DNA of 31,732 nucleotides, from positions 1,422,521 through 1,454,252 of the forward strand of contig BFEA01000211.1 in the NCBI GenBank assembly GCA_003427395.1. The letters are read 5' to 3'. Shown here piece after piece: positions 30,001-31,732 of this stretch. Each line of letters opens with the position of its first letter. The stretch's first letter is position 1. A program made the translations under genes and the position numbers. The stretch comes from Chara braunii (lineage: Eukaryota > Streptophyta > Charophyceae > Charales > Characeae). Under the pieces are notes generated by a model. That model was not told the origin of the DNA and ran no database searches. It saw nothing but the letters and a program-made list of their open reading frames with translations.

Positions 30001-30735
30001 TTTTTTTTTTTTTGAAGGCCCTTGTGCAAGACCTCTATCCTGGTGGTGGTAAGAGAACCACCAGGATTGAGGCTTTGCCTAGTGGGCCGCTCCATCTATT
30101 GGTGGGGAGCAACACCTGCTGGAAACCAGGTCCAGCGTCCCAAAAATACATCTTTGCCACAGTACATCAATGAGAGTGACGCCACAGTGCTGGAAACCGG
30201 GTCCAGCATCCCATATCCACTCTACTCTTCCATACCTAAACTGCAGCAGGGTTGGGTATTGGGGGGGGGCCACCGGGGGGCACCGGTGGAGTCTCCCTCC
30301 ATCCCCTAGCCTCTGCCCTCCTCCCACTATCTCATGGCGCCCATTGAAGTAACAGAAAAGCAACAGAAAAACAGGCTGCAGTGAACTCAGCAGAAATTAG
30401 CTGAAATCTTTTTGAGAGATACTGGAGCACACTAAAGAGTACTGAAAATTTCTGAGAAATGTGTGGGAGGCCTCACCTGCTGGGAACCGGGCCCAGCGTC
30501 CCATGACTACCTCTGTACAAAAACAGAACCCCACCCCTAACTCCTGTGCTCCACCTACTGTCCTCATGGCGTCATCTGAGTATCTGTGTAGCAGACCTCA
30601 GGTCCCCGCCCCGCTCCGCTCCCGGACTTTATATTATCAAGATCCGGGATGCAACTGCCGCCACTGGGGTTTGAACCCAGGCACCTGCCGAGCCATGCGC
30701 GTGCGTAAGCAGCCTCATAACACACTCACCACAGT
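30001..30735 (-). mobile_element. SINE-like retroposon (poly-T end at left)
   Basis: A T run (30000-30013) marks the poly(A) tail of a minus-strand element. The adjoining module contains CTCCATCTATTGGTGGGGAGC and hairpins GCTGGAAACCAGGTCCAGC (30118-30136), GCTGGAAACCGGGTCCAGC (about 30190) and GCTGGGAACCGGGCCCAGC (about 30480). At the 5' side the minus strand has a T-arm-like CTGGG-TTCAAAC-CCCAG (30664-30680) just below TGGCTCGGCAGG, so the head may be tRNA-derived, although the two boxes are too close for a normal Pol III promoter. An 11-bp hairpin (ATCCTGGTGGT/ACCACCAGGAT) lies at 30037-30067. No target duplication was found, and 30000-30300 and 30470-30735 could be separate copies. Confidence 0.5.
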
Positions 30736-30751
30736 GTGTCCATAGCTTTGT

Positions 30752-30786
30752 AGCACGGCACACTCGTGTTGAAGAGGTGCCGTGCT
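30752..30786. other. Inverted repeat (10-bp stem)
   Basis: AGCACGGCAC (30752-30761) pairs with GTGCCGTGCT (30777-30786) across a 15-base loop. No U-run follows, so it is not a terminator. Confidence 0.7.
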
Positions 30787-31021
30787 GGCTATTTACCCCG
30801 GCCCCCCGGCAGCGAGCAGTGAGCAGCAGCGAAGTTGCTATTTACCCCCCCCCCCCCACCCCCCCCCGCAGCTGCTGCTGCCTGTGCACATGGCCATCTC
30901 CACGGCCACGTGGCAGCCTGTGGTGGGACTGAAGACCCCCCTGCGTAGGGGGTTGCTCTACAGTGGAGAGGGCCTGCTCACACAGCAGACCCTACATCTG
31001 GACATCTGCAGAAGTGCTGTT

Positions 31022-31134
31022 GGGGGCTGATCAAGATCTCAGCCCCCCCCCTCTCTCCTCCAACTGGCTGCTGCAGCAAAGACCAAGACCCTCCTGGTCT
31101 TGGTGTACCTTGTGCCCTTGGAGACACCAAGGGC
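31022..31134. other. Three consecutive short hairpins
   Basis: 31022-31047: GGGGGCTGA/TCAGCCCCC, 8-base loop. 31082-31104: ACCAAGACC/GGTCTTGGT, 5-base loop. 31114-31134: GCCCTTGG/CCAAGGGC, 5-base loop. All stems are perfect. Confidence 0.75.
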
Positions 31135-31149
31135 CAGGTATCACTCCCT

Positions 31150-31732
31150 TCTCCCCTCTCCCTCTACTAACCCACTCTCCTCTTACTCACCCCTTCTCTT
31201 TCCCCCACCTTCCACTGCATCTTTTCTCTCCTCCTTTCATCTTCCCCACCCCACCTTTCTCCCACCACCCATTCTTTTACTGTATTTTCTTCATCTCTTC
31301 TTTTCTTTCCTTCTTTCTCCTTCTTTCTTGATCCCTTTCCACCTTTCACCATCCCTCCTCTCCCCCAACTACCTCCCTCTTTAGCTTTTTCTCTCCCCCA
31401 CCTATTTCTTTCTTTTCTCCCTCACTTTTTCATTCTCCTTCCCCCCTACTTCGAATTTTTTTCTGTTTTTCTTCTTTCCACCTCTCTTTTGATTTATCTT
31501 TTCTCTTTTCCAAAAATTCGAAATCTCTTCTTTCCCACCCTCTTTTCTGATTTTCTGATTCATTTCATTTATTTTTCTATTTATTCTGGAAATTTGATTT
31601 TCTCTACGGCAACCCTAAATCTGATTAGTTGTTAGTTTTCTCATCTTCTTCCCCACCCTCTCTTCTTATTTTCTGATTTATTTTATTTATTTTTATTTAT
31701 TCTGAAAATTCGAATTTCTTGGCGGCAACCCT
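31150..31732. repeat. Pyrimidine-rich DNA ending in a ~117-bp tandem repeat
   Basis: The plus strand is almost all C and T from 31150 to 31520. The unit containing CCCACCCTC...TTTATTCTG.AAATT...CGGCAACCCT recurs: CCCACCCTC at 31534 and 31652, CGGCAACCCT at 31607 and 31723. A more degenerate unit probably precedes from about 31440. The repeat runs off the window edge. Confidence 0.75.

Noticed and set aside
30664-30695. Possible tRNA gene on the minus strand
   Set aside because: Only a T-arm and an A-box-like word are present and they are too close together. No acceptor or anticodon arm can be drawn, so it is more likely a SINE head.
1-31732. CRISPR array, riboswitch, rRNA or bacterial operon
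   Set aside because: There are no spaced identical direct repeats, rRNA-like sequence or Shine-Dalgarno-linked gene runs. The content is eukaryotic repeat DNA.

Overview
This window looks like an intergenic, repeat-dominated stretch of a nuclear eukaryotic genome, most likely a green plant (streptophyte). The reasons are decayed Ty3/Gypsy LTR elements, an L1-type LINE fragment with a zf-RVT-like end, long (CT/GA)n microsatellites, small DNA-transposon relics, and one cellular gene that resembles a conserved plant protein family from memory. I cannot name the species. There is no bacterial gene organisation, operon, CRISPR array or functional RNA gene that I can support.

Layout. Bases 1-11018 are one long Ty3/Gypsy retrotransposon on the minus strand. 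The 5' LTR is 9014-11018, then gag, protease, RT, RNase H and integrase run down to 3215, then an unusual degenerate extra coding block (3218-1240), then the 3' LTR (1-993, cut by the window edge). The element is dead: the protease Asp-Ser/Thr-Gly site reads Asp-stop-Gly, the RT YxDD box reads YMDN, the gag zinc knuckle has lost two cysteines, and RNase H has several stops. Bases 11019-12900 carry no recognisable gene. Bases 12.9-24.3 kb are dominated by copies of a large non-coding retroposon family (about 12.9-14.7, 18.4-21.8 and 22.5-23.9 kb, all minus). A 5'-truncated LINE (15533-16628, plus, 17-bp target duplication) lies between them. The only convincing cellular gene (17410-18353, minus, gamma-glutamylcyclotransferase-like) is squeezed among these repeats. 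A 3.4-kb retroposon with a 16-bp target duplication sits 50 bp upstream of its start codon.

From 24.5 kb on there is a small hAT-like element with 8-bp target duplications. Next is a 2.7-kb solo LTR (25144-27836) related to the first element. Then comes an assembly artefact (a Nextera junction adapter flanked by a 189-bp duplication, 28031-28446), a TTAA-flanked MITE, a 37-bp tandem repeat, a SINE-like retroposon, a cluster of hairpins and a pyrimidine-rich tandem repeat at the right edge.

Most interesting signals. (1) The two related LTRs each carry an open frame in the U5-side half. Their translations align without gaps at 16 of 32 residues, and 10 of those 16 identical residues use different codons, which suggests selection on a protein encoded inside the LTR. 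(2) An extra coding block follows pol. (3) A hairpin-bearing 3' module is shared by the LINE and the non-autonomous retroposons, suggesting a LINE/non-autonomous partnership. All identities quoted were counted by eye.
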